From: Macrocybe gigantea
Taxonomy: Eukaryota > Basidiomycota > Agaricomycetes > Agaricales > Callistosporiaceae
Direction: 5' to 3'
Assembly: GCA_011319805.1 (NCBI GenBank)
Contig: SJRY01000299.1
Location: 372,001-436,000 of the forward strand
Length of the DNA: 64,000 nt
Part shown: one piece after another, positions 1 through 10,662 of the stretch
Layout of the letters: each line of letters begins with the position of its first letter
Position numbering within the stretch: position 1 is the first letter of the stretch
The notes under the pieces: generated by a model
Databases searched by the model: none
Told to the model about the DNA's origin: nothing
The model's input: only the letters and a program-made list of their open reading frames with translations
Program-made: the position numbers and the translations under genes

Positions 1-2506
1 GAACGGGCTGGCACCGAAATGAGGACAATTGATACCTCCTACTTTCTATATGCTTCGTTCTCGTTGCCACAAGCGGCCCGGATGCAGAAGCCGAATCCCA
101 ATTTACCACTAGTGCGCGGTTCTACCAAGAAGAAGCCGAACAGAAGTCTCAAACTGTGTACTACTAATCTCGCACTCGATGACAATAGTTATTCTTCTCA
201 ACTCAATCCCTCCAGGCAAGCCGCCTAGGTACGGAGGTTCTCCCAGACCTACTGAACGCAATGTCGGGGGACGACCGCAATGGTCAGGGCGTAACTATAG
301 TGGACTCTATGTCGACGGTGATGAAGTCCTTCACGTTCTGAACTTTACCATCAAGTTAGCATGTGACGGGTTTGAATGTGAGTTTTCTTGATGATTATAG
401 AAACGAAGTCGACAGGCATATCTCCCTTTCACAGGTTCTATAGGCAGAGGCTGCCAACTTCTCGAGTCTCGAGTAAAATAGCCTTTAACATTTATAAAAC
501 TCCCGATACAGTCAGATCGGTTGGTCCTAATCGTCGCCAGGTGCAAATTCCCTGTGCCTATAACGCCTTCTCGATTTTAAAGCGTCGCTACGATTCGCTA
601 TCTTCGCTGGCTGTTGGACATATCTCAATCAACCAGCTGAGCCCACCTCTCCTAATTGGGAAAGGTGGAGCAAGTTGCCCATTAGATGGGCTATGCCTGT
701 GATGGTTCACATCTGCGTTCCAAATTCTGCTTTTGTCGCATTACTGACGTTCAGTTTGGACGAACGAAATCCCCATTAATTGTCCAACTTCACAGGTAGG
801 TGAATAGTATGCGGGCTTCTGCCCAACGGCTCAAGTCAGGTGTTGACTGGCCATAGTCAGATGTTTTGCAATGGGGCCATTGCTATCGCAGATTTTCTCC
901 GGAACTAGCCGTTGAATGGTCGACATTGGGTGAAAATACAGATCATACCGCATATCGGGAACTACCTGACAGACAGTGAGCTTGGCATTTCGTGTTTCTC
1001 TTTTATTTTCTTCTCACACAATCTCTACAACAAGTGCTTTTAGCAGGCATTTTCTACTGCAGAAACGTCTGTCCCAGAGAATAGTCCTCACCATGGTTTC
1101 CAGCTCCAGCAGCTCAAGAAATGAACACCGTGGCTGGCGACATAGTTGGGGGTACGTTGTATGCGATTATGACCTTTTCGTGGGCTATCATGATGGAACG
1201 ATTCGGCATTTCTGGAAGTTGTACGGACGGCTTATCAAATATACAAAGCTTCTGGCTAGCAGCATCAAGTACCTGTGCGCATGCTAGTTTTATTAATTGA
1301 AAATGAATTGTTATGACAAATTTGTAGAATCATCTCAAGCACATCAGCCTAGACGACTATAAGCGGTGTCCTTTGACATGTGAGGCTCGGTAATCTTGAG
1401 CTTCAGACAAATATTTCTTACACTGAACTCCATCTGTTCGATGTCCGCCCATGCAAGCACCACTATGGACATAGATACAGTTGCCCTTCTGAACCATTCC
1501 AACCTCACCGAGGCTCTTTCTTGCCACAAATCAGTCCTGGACCTTTCGTGAAGATCGACGTCCGCATTATGTTCCTCACCGACATGTCAAGAATATCAGC
1601 ATGATATACATAGATGTCAATTGTTCCGAAAAGTGAATTATTCTCCCAACGAACGACTTTAACAAGGTGCACTTTTAGAGTTACGTATGTCTACGCTTAA
1701 CAAAGTGTAATCGATTCAGTCGGCTCCTGATAGCTCATATATGTCATGTTCATGCAGAAACACATGCGTACAGGCATGCCAACCCTATTTCTCATGCCCA
1801 CGTTGTTCTATATTATCTCATCTCTCGCTGAACGGGACACCCTTGCTGGTTCGAGAACAATGCATTGCCAATTATTTTTGAAATATATTAGCAAGGTGAA
1901 GCGGCGTTAACACACTCTGACGTGTCAAGGCCGAATTAGCTATCATTTCCCAATCTAATTCAGCTCTACTCCCGCAGACGTTCCTTTTACTCTGACGAAG
2001 CACACGACATTTCCCCGTTTCCATCAGTCACGGTTACGCATGTGACCAAGACCTCATTAACATTGCTCTAGACTACCGCGTGCGAGCGTTGTGGTGCTCT
2101 ACAATTCAGCAGATAATCGGGGATGTTGGATGGCACAAATGTCACCAAATAATCGCTGCTCTGCTACCTCCACATCTTCACTCGCGCAGTAGAGCGGATC
2201 TCCGGCAGATTTTGGTCCATGAACGGAGAATCTCATCGAAGGCATTCTGTGGGACGGAACAGGCCAAGCATTTGTTCCAACATTGGCCCGCAAGAGGAAA
2301 AGTTCTTGTACCGTGCTGCAGTTGTAGCACCCGAGAACGGAGCAGCATGCTCCCTGATGGAAGCGCACATGAATACAATGCAGGTGATCAATTTGTCCAA
2401 CATAGGAGCGAAGGGAAGGAAAGACTAAGGCTTCGGAAGACTATAAGAGGCGTCCGCGTATGCGAAGGATGCACCACCATTCTAGTAGCGAACCTACATT
2501 GCCGCC
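1..2506. other. Intergenic stretch without a supportable gene
   Basis: The open frames here are short (under 180 codons), overlap on both strands and show no domain or membrane pattern I recognise. The longest, 2080-2616 on the + strand, runs into the mannosidase start in another frame and is rich in His, Arg and Cys, which is typical of chance frames. The last few hundred bases must contain the promoter of the + strand mannosidase gene. I see no repeats, tRNA or transposon ends. Confidence 0.5.
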
Positions 2507-5066
2507 ATGGTGCTCATTCGCGTTCTCGCAATAGCCTCGGTGGTTCCCTTGGTGTCATCTGTGTCTGTCCAAAAACCAGGCCTTGTACTTCCGCCAACGG
2601 CCGCGATACATCGTGAAGCTGTGAAGGATATCTTTTTGAGGAGCTACCAAGCATACAAGTACGTCGTCATCTCTCTTTGCACTGATGGTCAAATATTAAG
2701 AATGCGAGAGACAATTTGCTTTCGGTCATGATGACGTGTCGCCTTTGAGCGAAAGTAGGTATTACGTTCTTCAGTCAAGACAATACCGCTAATGAAAGCA
2801 TTCTCGTTCAGGTTTTTCTGATGGTCGAAACGGATGGGGTAGGCAGACTTCTGGACACCACTGCATGTCTATTAATATCTGTGCAGGTGCGACCATTGTC
2901 GATGCTATGAGCACGATGGTGAGTCTAGTTTCTGATGAAAATATTCTATACTACTATTGAACGACTATAGCACATCATGGGACTCAATGTAAAGGTGTTT
3001 GTATAGCTCTTTCTGACATCGTTAACGTTTGAGGTAGGATTTGTTCGAAGAAGCCGTCAACTTTTCGAGCAAGATAGACTTTAGCAAATCCCAGACGCCC
3101 GACACTGTCAGGTGGGCCCAATTGTCACGAGTTTCCAATCAGATTTGCATAGATTCACGTGGTGCTCAGCGTTTTCGAGACCACGATTCGTTATCTTGGT
3201 GGCCTCCTAAGCGCTTATGAACTGGATGGCCAGCGGCGGCCTATTCTGCTCCAGAAAGCCAAAGAAGTTGCTGACAAGATGGCGTTTGCCTGGGTCCGAG
3301 TAAGCCTTGTTTTACATCACCGGCTTGTCGATGATTGACTCCTCGCGATCCAGCCCAACGCTGTACCATACGGTTTCATCACCTTCGCAACGAATACTCC
3401 AACGATAGCCACCGTGAGTGCTGCGTGAACCTTATTTCTGATTCGACGAACTGTTTCGGTGATTGGCGCAGTCAAACATAGCCGAAGCAGGAACGGTACG
3501 TTATTCTTAGGGATCTATTTTGATGGGTCGTTCATCATCTCCACAAATACCAGCTCTCCCTGGAATGGGCCACATTGTCGAAACATACCAGAAATCAGAC
3601 ATATGCCAACCTGGCGGTTGGATCCGCCCGTCACATCGCGAACCTGGTATTAGATTATCATAATTTTCCCATCTGTGAATGCGTAGCTGATCTGTTTCGG
3701 ACAGGCTGCACCACTTCCCGGTCCGTGTTGCTGCAGTAAACGGCCTGCGCATGCTACTGACGTGTAACCCAGGACTTGCCGCACAAGGAATCGACCCAAC
3801 GTCAGGCAACTTCGTTGGCGGCTATGTTGTGAGTCCGTGAGTTGATTCCATGGAATTGTTATGAAGACATACTCGCGCAGTCTTGGGGAGGTGGCTCGGA
3901 CAGTTATTTTGAATATCTTATCAAGTATGCCCGGCTCTTTAACCCTGATGACAACCTCTTTGCGGATACCTGGCACACGGCAGTGGATTCCTCTATCAAG
4001 AACCTTCTCAGGGTGAGTCAGACGGTCAGTTCACGCATGAAGAATGGCTAATCAATATTGCCTGATAGACTTCAACTGTTGGAAACCATGTCTACTTGGC
4101 AGACTTTGACTCGCAGAGGAGAATTCGTCACGTATCGTCTCATCTAGCGTGTTTCAATGGCGGAAACTGGCTCCTCGGTTAGTCCCGCGAACTTGCGATT
4201 CTATTCGTTTCGTCGTTATGGCGGCTGATGTTTTCCAAAGGCGGCAAGCTTCTGAACAATCGGACCATCATTGATATTGGCCTGCAACTCGTGGATGCTT
4301 GTTGGAACACTTACGCTGGCACGGCGTGCGTAACAAGTCCATTCATGCGTTTGGCGATACAGCTGAGTTGACTCTTTGTATTCTTTAGAACTGGCATCGG
4401 TCCAGAAGGGTTTGCGTTCGTCTCGTCGGATGGAAACTTTACAGGCGGCGGGGCCATGGATGCTGCGCAACAAGCCTTCTACCAACAACACGGGTATTAT
4501 ATCACCTCTTCGGTTTATATCCTGCGTCCTGAGGTCCTGGAATCAAACTTTTACGCTTACCGCATTACTGGTGACAACAAATACCTTGAGCGTGCTGCGG
4601 CGGCCATCGACAGCTTCAACAAGTTCTTGACCGTCCCGGGCAACACGGGCTTTGCGGGCATTTTTGACGTCGACAATGCGCAATCCGGGAAGATTGACGA
4701 TACCGAGAGTTTCTGGTTCGCGGAAGTGTTGAAATATCTGTACGCCGTCCCTTTCAGTTGGCTGCTGGATTCAAAGCCATTCAAACTTATTTTAGGTACC
4801 TCACTTTCGACGACCCGAAGCACATCAGCATCGATAAATGTGAGATTCAGGCCTGTCACAATCTCATTGAGCTCATGCCTGACCTGTCAGATGTCTTCAA
4901 CACGGAGGCGCAACCCTTCGTGGCACCGCCTGCTAGACCTAGCTATGGCAGCGATACTCTTATTCCAAGTAAACCGTTCACTCTTCGCAAGGGCGCGCCT
5001 TTGCCAGCTGTCAGCCCCATTCCACATATCCCGCCGGCGGTGCCGCCCGAGCAAAACTCGTCTTGA
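2507..5066 (+). CDS. Secreted class I alpha-1,2-mannosidase (glycoside hydrolase family 47)
   Basis: Enzymes of this family trim alpha-1,2-linked mannose from N-glycans in the ER/Golgi or outside the cell. The chosen ATG opens a signal peptide ([18 protein letters not shown]). Reading across about ten short introns gives the family blocks in order: [46 protein letters not shown] with the conserved acidic residue, [12 protein letters not shown], the glycan-binding middle part, [16 protein letters not shown], and near the C terminus [10 protein letters not shown], which holds the Thr that ligates calcium in this family. The usual DSLDTL block reads DAMSTM here. The C-terminal tail is Pro-rich and there is no ER retention signal, so secretion or Golgi location is inferred. 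It is a single-gene unit convergent with the downstream Swp1 gene. Family assignment is firm; exact exon ends are not. Confidence 0.9.
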
Positions 5067-5222
5067 AGGAATGATTTACTGAAGGAGAATGTCTTGGATT
5101 TTTATCGTTTTTTATTTTTTTTATATTTATCTTTTTGGTTGTGATTGTGTCTTCGTTGTAGCGGAACAAGTACCCAGTGGCAAACGTCTTCTAAACACTT
5201 AATAGGAGCTCCAGAGCACAAG

Positions 5223-6244
5223 CTATTTTCGACCGAGTCTGCGCTCGCCGATTTTGGCTAGAGCGCGTTGGCCGGTGAAGATGGTGATGAGGCCTAGCGC
5301 GGCACCGTAGAGCAGGACTTGGCCGAGTTTGAGGTCGACCCAGTACCAGATGAGAAGCAGCTCAAATGCACCGAGCGTGGCGATGAAGGGGAAAATACTC
5401 GGAGAGAAGAGATGCCCGGCAGGAGGCGAGACCTGGGCCCACTGCAAAGGAGCGAAAAAGGTTCAGTCGGATCACCAACAAGAAAGACAACAAACTCACC
5501 AGTCCCAACAAGACGATCCACGGCGCGAGGACGATCAATGAGAAGGCGGCGGAGATGAGTCTGGGTGGGACTTTCTGCTCTGGACGGAAGGTGTGCTGGA
5601 TTTCAGGGCGCACGTGGAAGGACGCTTCGTCCGGATGAACTGGTGCGGGATGCGACGGTGGGAGGACGAGGTCAAACAGCGCGACCTTTTTCGGCGTGTA
5701 CTTGGGCGTTCCAAGGATGAGCGTGACTTCCAGCGGCGCATTCGTAGTCGGAGGTATGGATAGCGGGGGCCTAGCCATGTTCTGCCCCAGATGCATTGTT
5801 AGCCGAAAGCAAAGTGAAGACAAGATGATGCACGCGACGCACCAATTCGAATTTGGTTTTGCCCCCGGGTGTGACGCGCAGCGGCTGGATGCCTTCTTCG
5901 CCGGACAGGCGGTCATAGAACCTCAGGAAGGTCTGCTGCGGCTGCACGCCCGCTCCGCTCTCCTTGTCGATCACCTGGAACGTCAGTTTCAGCACGTCTT
6001 TCGGCCCCACCGTGACCGGCGTCGACAGTTTCCGCGCGGTGGATAGTCTGCGAGGCGTCGAAGAAAAGAACGTTCGTGCGTCAGACCTTTCTTTTTTTTT
6101 TTTTCATTGGGGCGTGCATACGTACGGCTCAGAGCGCAGTTGGGCACCGGCTGACGAGGTTACGGTGATCCTTGGAGATTTGAGAGTCAACTTGGCCGCT
6201 TGAACTGCCAATGCGAGGAATAAAAGAGCGAATATGGAACGCAT
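5223..6244 (-). CDS. SWP1: Oligosaccharyltransferase subunit, ribophorin II/Swp1
   Basis: Non-catalytic subunit of the ER oligosaccharyltransferase, which transfers the lipid-linked glycan to Asn residues of nascent proteins. Translation from the ATG at 6244 starts with a signal peptide (MRSIFALLFLALAVQAAKL). A beta-rich lumenal domain follows, containing VTVGPKDVLKLTFQV and QQTFLRFYD. The C-terminal third contains FRPEQKVPPRLIS and three hydrophobic segments (LISAAFSLIVLAPWIVLLG, an FPFIATLGAFELLLIWYWV-type helix and VLLYGAALGLITIFTG), matching the short fungal Swp1 form and not the longer animal protein. An in-frame ATG at 6259 would add five residues; the start at 6244 puts the signal peptide directly at the N terminus. 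Convergent with the GH47 mannosidase, 156 bp apart, another N-glycan processing gene. Confidence 0.88.
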
Positions 6245-6843
6245 GGCGGTGGATGTCATGCTGCAGCTCGTTGCAGCGCAATCCAGCGGCGACTTGTCGA
6301 CGTGGTGATGCATTTGCACGTGACACCAAGTATGACGCAGTTACCAACGGCATCTCAGACAGTAAACAATAGTTCAGTTAACGCGAAAGAATGAATGACT
6401 AGAGTAATGTGGAAGGTGAAGCACATCGAATCCGGTCGAACTGCATTCACAGGCCCGATTCTCAAAATCGGACAAGGTGCCGGCGAGAACCTTTTGGCCT
6501 ACCAAACTTTTCCTGCCGTAGCCTTGTTCTTAGAAACGGAGGGCACTTGCTCACACGCTGGAGCTCGATAGCGACTGAATCTCATAGCCAGGCGGAGTGC
6601 TGGCAGGGATCTGCTTGTCGACGTGAAACAGGTTCCGTTACAGCAGGGCTTCGTCTGTCAGCTCGTCAGCTGATGTAAGTAGCGGAATTGGATTGAATTC
6701 TGTCTTTCTTCTTGCCTGGTGCTTTACTCACTATCTTCCGTCAACCCTGATTCGACTTGTTTCCTGACGAGGTAGTTAGGAAGCGTCGTTTGTCATTTGT
6801 CATTTAATGTAATTGTATAGACACGACTCGACGCTAAGAGCAA
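6245..6843. other. Intergenic region upstream of Swp1 and tRNA-Cys
   Basis: About 600 bp between the Swp1 start and the first tRNA-Cys. It must hold the Swp1 promoter on the - strand. The only open frame of note, 6409-6678 on the + strand, has no recognisable content. Nothing else is visible. Confidence 0.4.
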
Positions 6844-6915
6844 GTCTCAGTAGCTAAGTGGTTATAGCATGCGATTGCAGATCGCGAGGTCGGGTGTTCG
6901 AATCACCCCTGGGAC
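6844..6915 (+). tRNA. tRNA-Cys(GCA): tRNA-Cys (anticodon GCA)
   Basis: A 72-nt cloverleaf without intron. The acceptor stem GTCTCAG pairs with CTGGGAC (one G-T). The D arm is GCTA/TAGC around AGTGGTTA. The anticodon arm TGCGA/TCGCG carries the loop TTGCAGA with anticodon GCA. The T arm GGGTG/CACCC encloses TTCGAAT. A run of five T follows within about ten bases, as expected for a Pol III terminator. A near-identical copy lies in inverted orientation at 7094-7165. Confidence 0.95.
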
Positions 6916-7093
6916 TATTCTTTTTCATACAACCCATATACACTTATGGTTGAATGCTAAGAAGCTTCCAAAGAGCAAAATATTGACGGTCGACTGTCCA
7001 AGGAAACGAAAAAGAGGATCCATACATATTTTGTATAGAGAAGTTTCATTACTTCTACGACACGACTGCTTACAGGAGACAAAAGAAAAAAAA

Positions 7094-7165
7094 GTCCCAG
7101 GGGTGATTCGAACACCCGACCCCGCGATCTGCAATCGCATGCTATAACCACTTAGCTACTGAGAC
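7094..7165 (-). tRNA. tRNA-Cys(GCA): tRNA-Cys (anticodon GCA), inverted second copy
   Basis: The reverse strand folds exactly like the copy at 6844-6915 and differs from it at one base, at the start of the variable loop (GCGGGGTC against GCGAGGTC). The Pol III terminator is the run of eight T downstream on the - strand. The two genes point at each other across 178 bp, forming a long imperfect palindrome. Its own upstream side faces the Rpn3 promoter, about 136 bp from the Rpn3 start. Confidence 0.95.
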
Positions 7166-7301
7166 ATACAAATTTGATTTTAGTAATAAATATATAAATG
7201 CATAAATGGAATCCGTCGCGACTCTAGACGCGTCATCCGTGTGACTAGCGCTCCTTGCTCATTACCTTCTCGTCCTTTACCTTGCTCCCCCTCAGTTTGC
7301 C

Positions 7302-9063
7302 ATGGCAGACGTAGAAATGAAACCGGTTGACACAAAACCTAAAGACGACAAGAAAGAGGAGGAAAATAAAGAGGACGCCGAGCAAGCCTCAGAGAAACTG
7401 CAACCACCGACGCCAGTCGCCGAGATCAAGTCCAACATCGCGCTCATCGAGCGAGCTGTGTCCACGCTCGAGCCCAGATTCACGCATCGCGTACTTCGCA
7501 CGTTGACGACCCTCAGGAAGAAGATTGATGCTACGGTCTTGAGAACAGCCATCAACGAGATCTACACGAAAGGTTCGTACTGTTTTCCTCCAGACGATAC
7601 CTATTCTTACAATCTCTTACAGATACGCCTGACAAGAAGGCTCTTTTATCATGGCTTCCCGAAACACCTGCTGCCGACCAATCCATGGACATCGATACTG
7701 CAGCACCGAGTGCAACGGCGAAGGCACCCCCCTCCGAACCCGTTCCAGAGGGCGATATATACCTCCGATTGCTCATCATTCACCACCTGCTCACGTCTCC
7801 GGAAAATTACAAAAAGGCTTTGACCCTTGCCCAAGAAACGGTTGAGAAAATGCAAGCGCTCAATCGCAGAAGCATGGATCCCATCGCTGCCAAGGTCTGG
7901 TTCGCCGTTGAGCGAGCTTTCGAGCTTGGAGGAGAGCTGGCCAATGCCAGACCGTGAGTGTTTTGCCGCTTTACCTCGGTCATTCACTCGCTTTTTCTCA
8001 TCGATACGTAAAGACTGTATCTCTCAGCTCAACGGACTGCTTCACTTCGCCACGATGACGAAACCCAAGCTTCGCTCATCAACCGTCTGCTCCGTAGCTA
8101 CTTGCATTATAGCTTGTACGACCAAGCAGATAAATTCGTGTCAAAGACAACATTCCCAACGTCGGCTGGAAACCCGCAACTTGCTCGCTATCACTACTAC
8201 CTCGGTCGCATCAAGGCAGTCCAGCTGAACTATAGCGATGCCCACACGAACCTGCAACAAGCCATCAGACGTGCCCCGCAGCCCAAGGCAGCACCCGGAT
8301 TCTATCAGGCAGTCCACAAGCTCTTCATCGTAGTCGAGCTGCTGATGGGCGAAATTCCGGAACGAAGCTTGTTTAGGCATCCTGTCCTCGAAAAGGCGTT
8401 GACGCCCTACTTTGAAATCGTGCAAGGTAAGGGCGTGATCAATTATGGATTGCCTTCTTTACTGAGTATTCTCTTTGCGTCGCAGCCGTTCGGTCGGGCT
8501 CGCTCTCCCAATTCCAGACCACGCTTTCCAAGCACGCCGCACACTTTGAAGCCGACAAGACCTACACCCTCATCGTGCGGCTCCGGCAGAACGTGATCAA
8601 GACGGGCATCCGTCGTCTCTCGCTGTCGTACTCGCGCATCTCTCTGCGCGACATCTGCGTCAAGCTGCATCTCGACTCGGAGGAGGACGCCGAGTACATC
8701 GTCGGCAAGGCCATCCGCGATGGCGTCATCGACGGTCGCATCGTTCATGAGAAAGGGTGGATGGAGTGCGGTATTCAGAAGGGCGGCTACGGCCCCGAGG
8801 TCGTCGAGGTCTTCTCCCGCCGCATCAACTTTTGCTTGGAACTCCACAACCAGAGCATCAAGGTCCGTCCTTTATCAGTTGTTCCTGCTGCGATGTATCA
8901 GAATCTGATGATATCGTATTCCTAACAGGCCATGCGATTCCCTCTGAACGCTCACAGAAAAGAACTCGCTGCCGCTGAAGGCGCGCGGGAGAGGGAGAGG
9001 GAGCTCGCCAAGGAGATTCAAGAAGGGGAGCTGGACGATGACGATCTGGGAGGCGACTTTTAG
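7302..9063 (+). CDS. RPN3: 26S proteasome regulatory subunit Rpn3 (PSMD3)
   Basis: Lid subunit of the 19S regulatory particle, a PCI-domain scaffold. The ATG at 7302 opens an acidic, lysine-rich N terminus ([20 protein letters not shown]). Helical repeats follow: [60 protein letters not shown] and [20 protein letters not shown]. The PCI/winged-helix part contains [40 protein letters not shown] and [12 protein letters not shown]. The acidic C-terminal tail ends in DDDDLGGDF. About five short introns separate these blocks. Length and order fit the Rpn3 family. Its TAG stop overlaps the stop codon of a small gene read from the other strand. Confidence 0.95.
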
Positions 9064-9495
9064 GGCTTGTACTGCAATTCGACGTTTCTGATTACCTCGC
9101 CGCGTAATGACATTTTCTTACCCTTTGCATCTGCGTTTGCACTTTTAACACGTACAGGAATGAGGGTGCTGGGCTTTAAGAAATATGTCTCTGCCTTGAG
9201 CCATTGGCGTTCCATGTTCGTTTGCCATTTTGACAATTTCACATCTCTTCCCTGTTTCAACCGAATTCTGGCGAAAACCACCTCGAATACAGCAAACGAG
9301 ATGTTGTCCATTTCAACCGGGGGATCGTGCAGCCAATTCCACGGACAGCCTCCTTTATCGAGAGTGATTATTTGCTTCAACCTGTGCTCGACCTCCGCGA
9401 TCTGTAACAGCAACTTTTAAACATATCATTTTGTGTGTTCATAACAAGATATGATGAGCAAAAATGTTGGTAAGGTCGAACGAGGTCCAGGTCAT
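9060..9495 (-). CDS. Small hypothetical protein convergent with Rpn3
   Basis: The - strand has a 117-codon open frame (9060-9413) with protein-like composition and no low complexity, including DNISFAVFEVVFARIRLKQG and LKAETYFLKPSTLIPVRV. It lacks an in-frame ATG near its start. A small first exon from ATG 9495 (MTWTSFDLTNIFAHHIL) can be joined in frame by a roughly 63-nt GT-AG intron, giving a protein of about 125 residues. I do not recognise the family. Its TAA stop (9060-9062) overlaps the TAG of Rpn3, so the two genes are tail to tail with no spacer. It would share a 91-bp divergent upstream region with NDUFAF2. It may be a chance frame. Confidence 0.35.
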
Positions 9496-9565
9496 GTCCA
9501 GAGTTACTGCCAGCGATCGGATGTTGTACGAACAGAAAGTTCGATGCGCTGACCACTTATAGTGA

Positions 9566-9580
9566 TGACGTAATACGTCA
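9566..9580. promoter_or_regulatory. CRE/ATF-like palindrome before NDUFAF2
   Basis: The 15-bp sequence TGACGTAATACGTCA is a palindrome apart from its centre and is made of two inverted TGACGT half-sites. It ends six bases before the NDUFAF2 start codon, inside the short space between that gene and the small - strand gene. TGACGT is the half-site bound by bZIP factors of the ATF/CREB type. Binding here is an inference. Confidence 0.4.
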
Positions 9581-9586
9581 CTCATT

Positions 9587-10424
9587 ATGTCGTTTCTTGC
9601 TCGACTATGGCGCTTCGTCAAATCTCCAGTAAGTGTAGCGCTAAACGACGTCAAAGCAGAATTTACTGAAACGTGTTTGAGACGCGATATGTCGGTCGCG
9701 ACTTGGAGGGTACGTCGTCTAGTTTTCTTGTCATGCCTTGTCCATGTCTCACCGAGTGTTGTAGGAAACAAATTTTATGAGTATCCTGTCGCAGGGGGAG
9801 GCAAGCTCTGTTCGAGAATTCGTTTTGCCAGTGCAGCTCTTAGGTGTTATTAGGAAGGACACGGAGAATGGTCCGATATCACCACCAAGAGGACGTGTGG
9901 CAGTACATCGGAGGGGGAGGCACCTGCCAGGTGAGGTGTTCATGCATTCTTTTGTATAAATCGGTGTTGCTTATCCCGAGGGTCAACATGAAGTACAATG
10001 GTCCTCTTGGCTGACCCACACCAGACAAGATCCTCCTACCGTCGAGGTGTGTGCAAAGTCATTGTCTAGTATTCGGCACATCTGGCTGCAAGCCCACTCA
10101 ATCTTTCAAATTCAGGAGCTACAGGCGGACATGATCCGTCAACAACGAGTGCATGCAAACGCGGCGCTGATTGACGCCCGTGAAAGAGAGGAACATGCTC
10201 GGTTGCTTCGTCCGAGTGCGGCGGCGCCTTCGCAATCGACGTCGGATGACACACCACCTCAGCCTCAACGTCAAATATTCAGTGATCCTGAAGGCAACCG
10301 ACAGCATCCTCCCGAACAGAACCAGGCTTCTGAACCGCCATCCTCTGAAGAGAAACCGTCACCTTTTAAGACTGATCCTGTGGAGACTCAACAGTGGACT
10401 CCGAGAACACTCCAGCGCAGTTAG
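9587..10424 (+). CDS. NDUFAF2: NADH:ubiquinone oxidoreductase assembly factor NDUFAF2-like
   Basis: Mitochondrial complex I assembly factor related to the NDUFA12/B17.2 family. Joining five exons gives MSFLARLWRFVKSP, then RYVGRDLEGNKFYEYPV, then GRTRRMVRYHHQEDVWQYIG, then VQWSSWLTHTRQDPPTVEEL, then QADMIRQQRVHANAALIDAR. These are the family signatures in the right order (GxDLEGNKFYE, the R-R-x-V-x-Y block and W-x-x-WLxHTRxxPPT). The C-terminal part (10160-10424) is Pro/Ser/Gln-rich and poorly conserved, as in fungal homologues. The second intron (9801-9853) begins with GC instead of GT; the protein reads through correctly only with that GC-AG boundary. Confidence 0.88.
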
Positions 10425-10662
10425 ATCCTATCTTATAACTATATCACGCGATTCAAATCATAATCATTGATGCTTGAAGCAAAGAGACTTTGTTTAACTC
10501 GCAATTGTTTCCGTGCATGTCATCTAAATGGGGAAAGGCAGTGATCGAAGGATTATTCCACACTGCCAACGACAGCATGCTCTTGTCCAATACAAGCTTT
10601 CTTCTGCCCGCTTACTGCCTTCCCTGCAAGTTTGGACTGCTAAAGCTGTCCGGAAGGACTCC

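Noticed and set aside
2080..2616. 178-codon + strand frame before the mannosidase
   Set aside because: Overlaps the signal peptide exon in another frame and shows no domain pattern.
9067..9420. 117-codon + strand frame after Rpn3
   Set aside because: It is the exact antisense of the - strand frame, which has the better composition and a plausible first exon.
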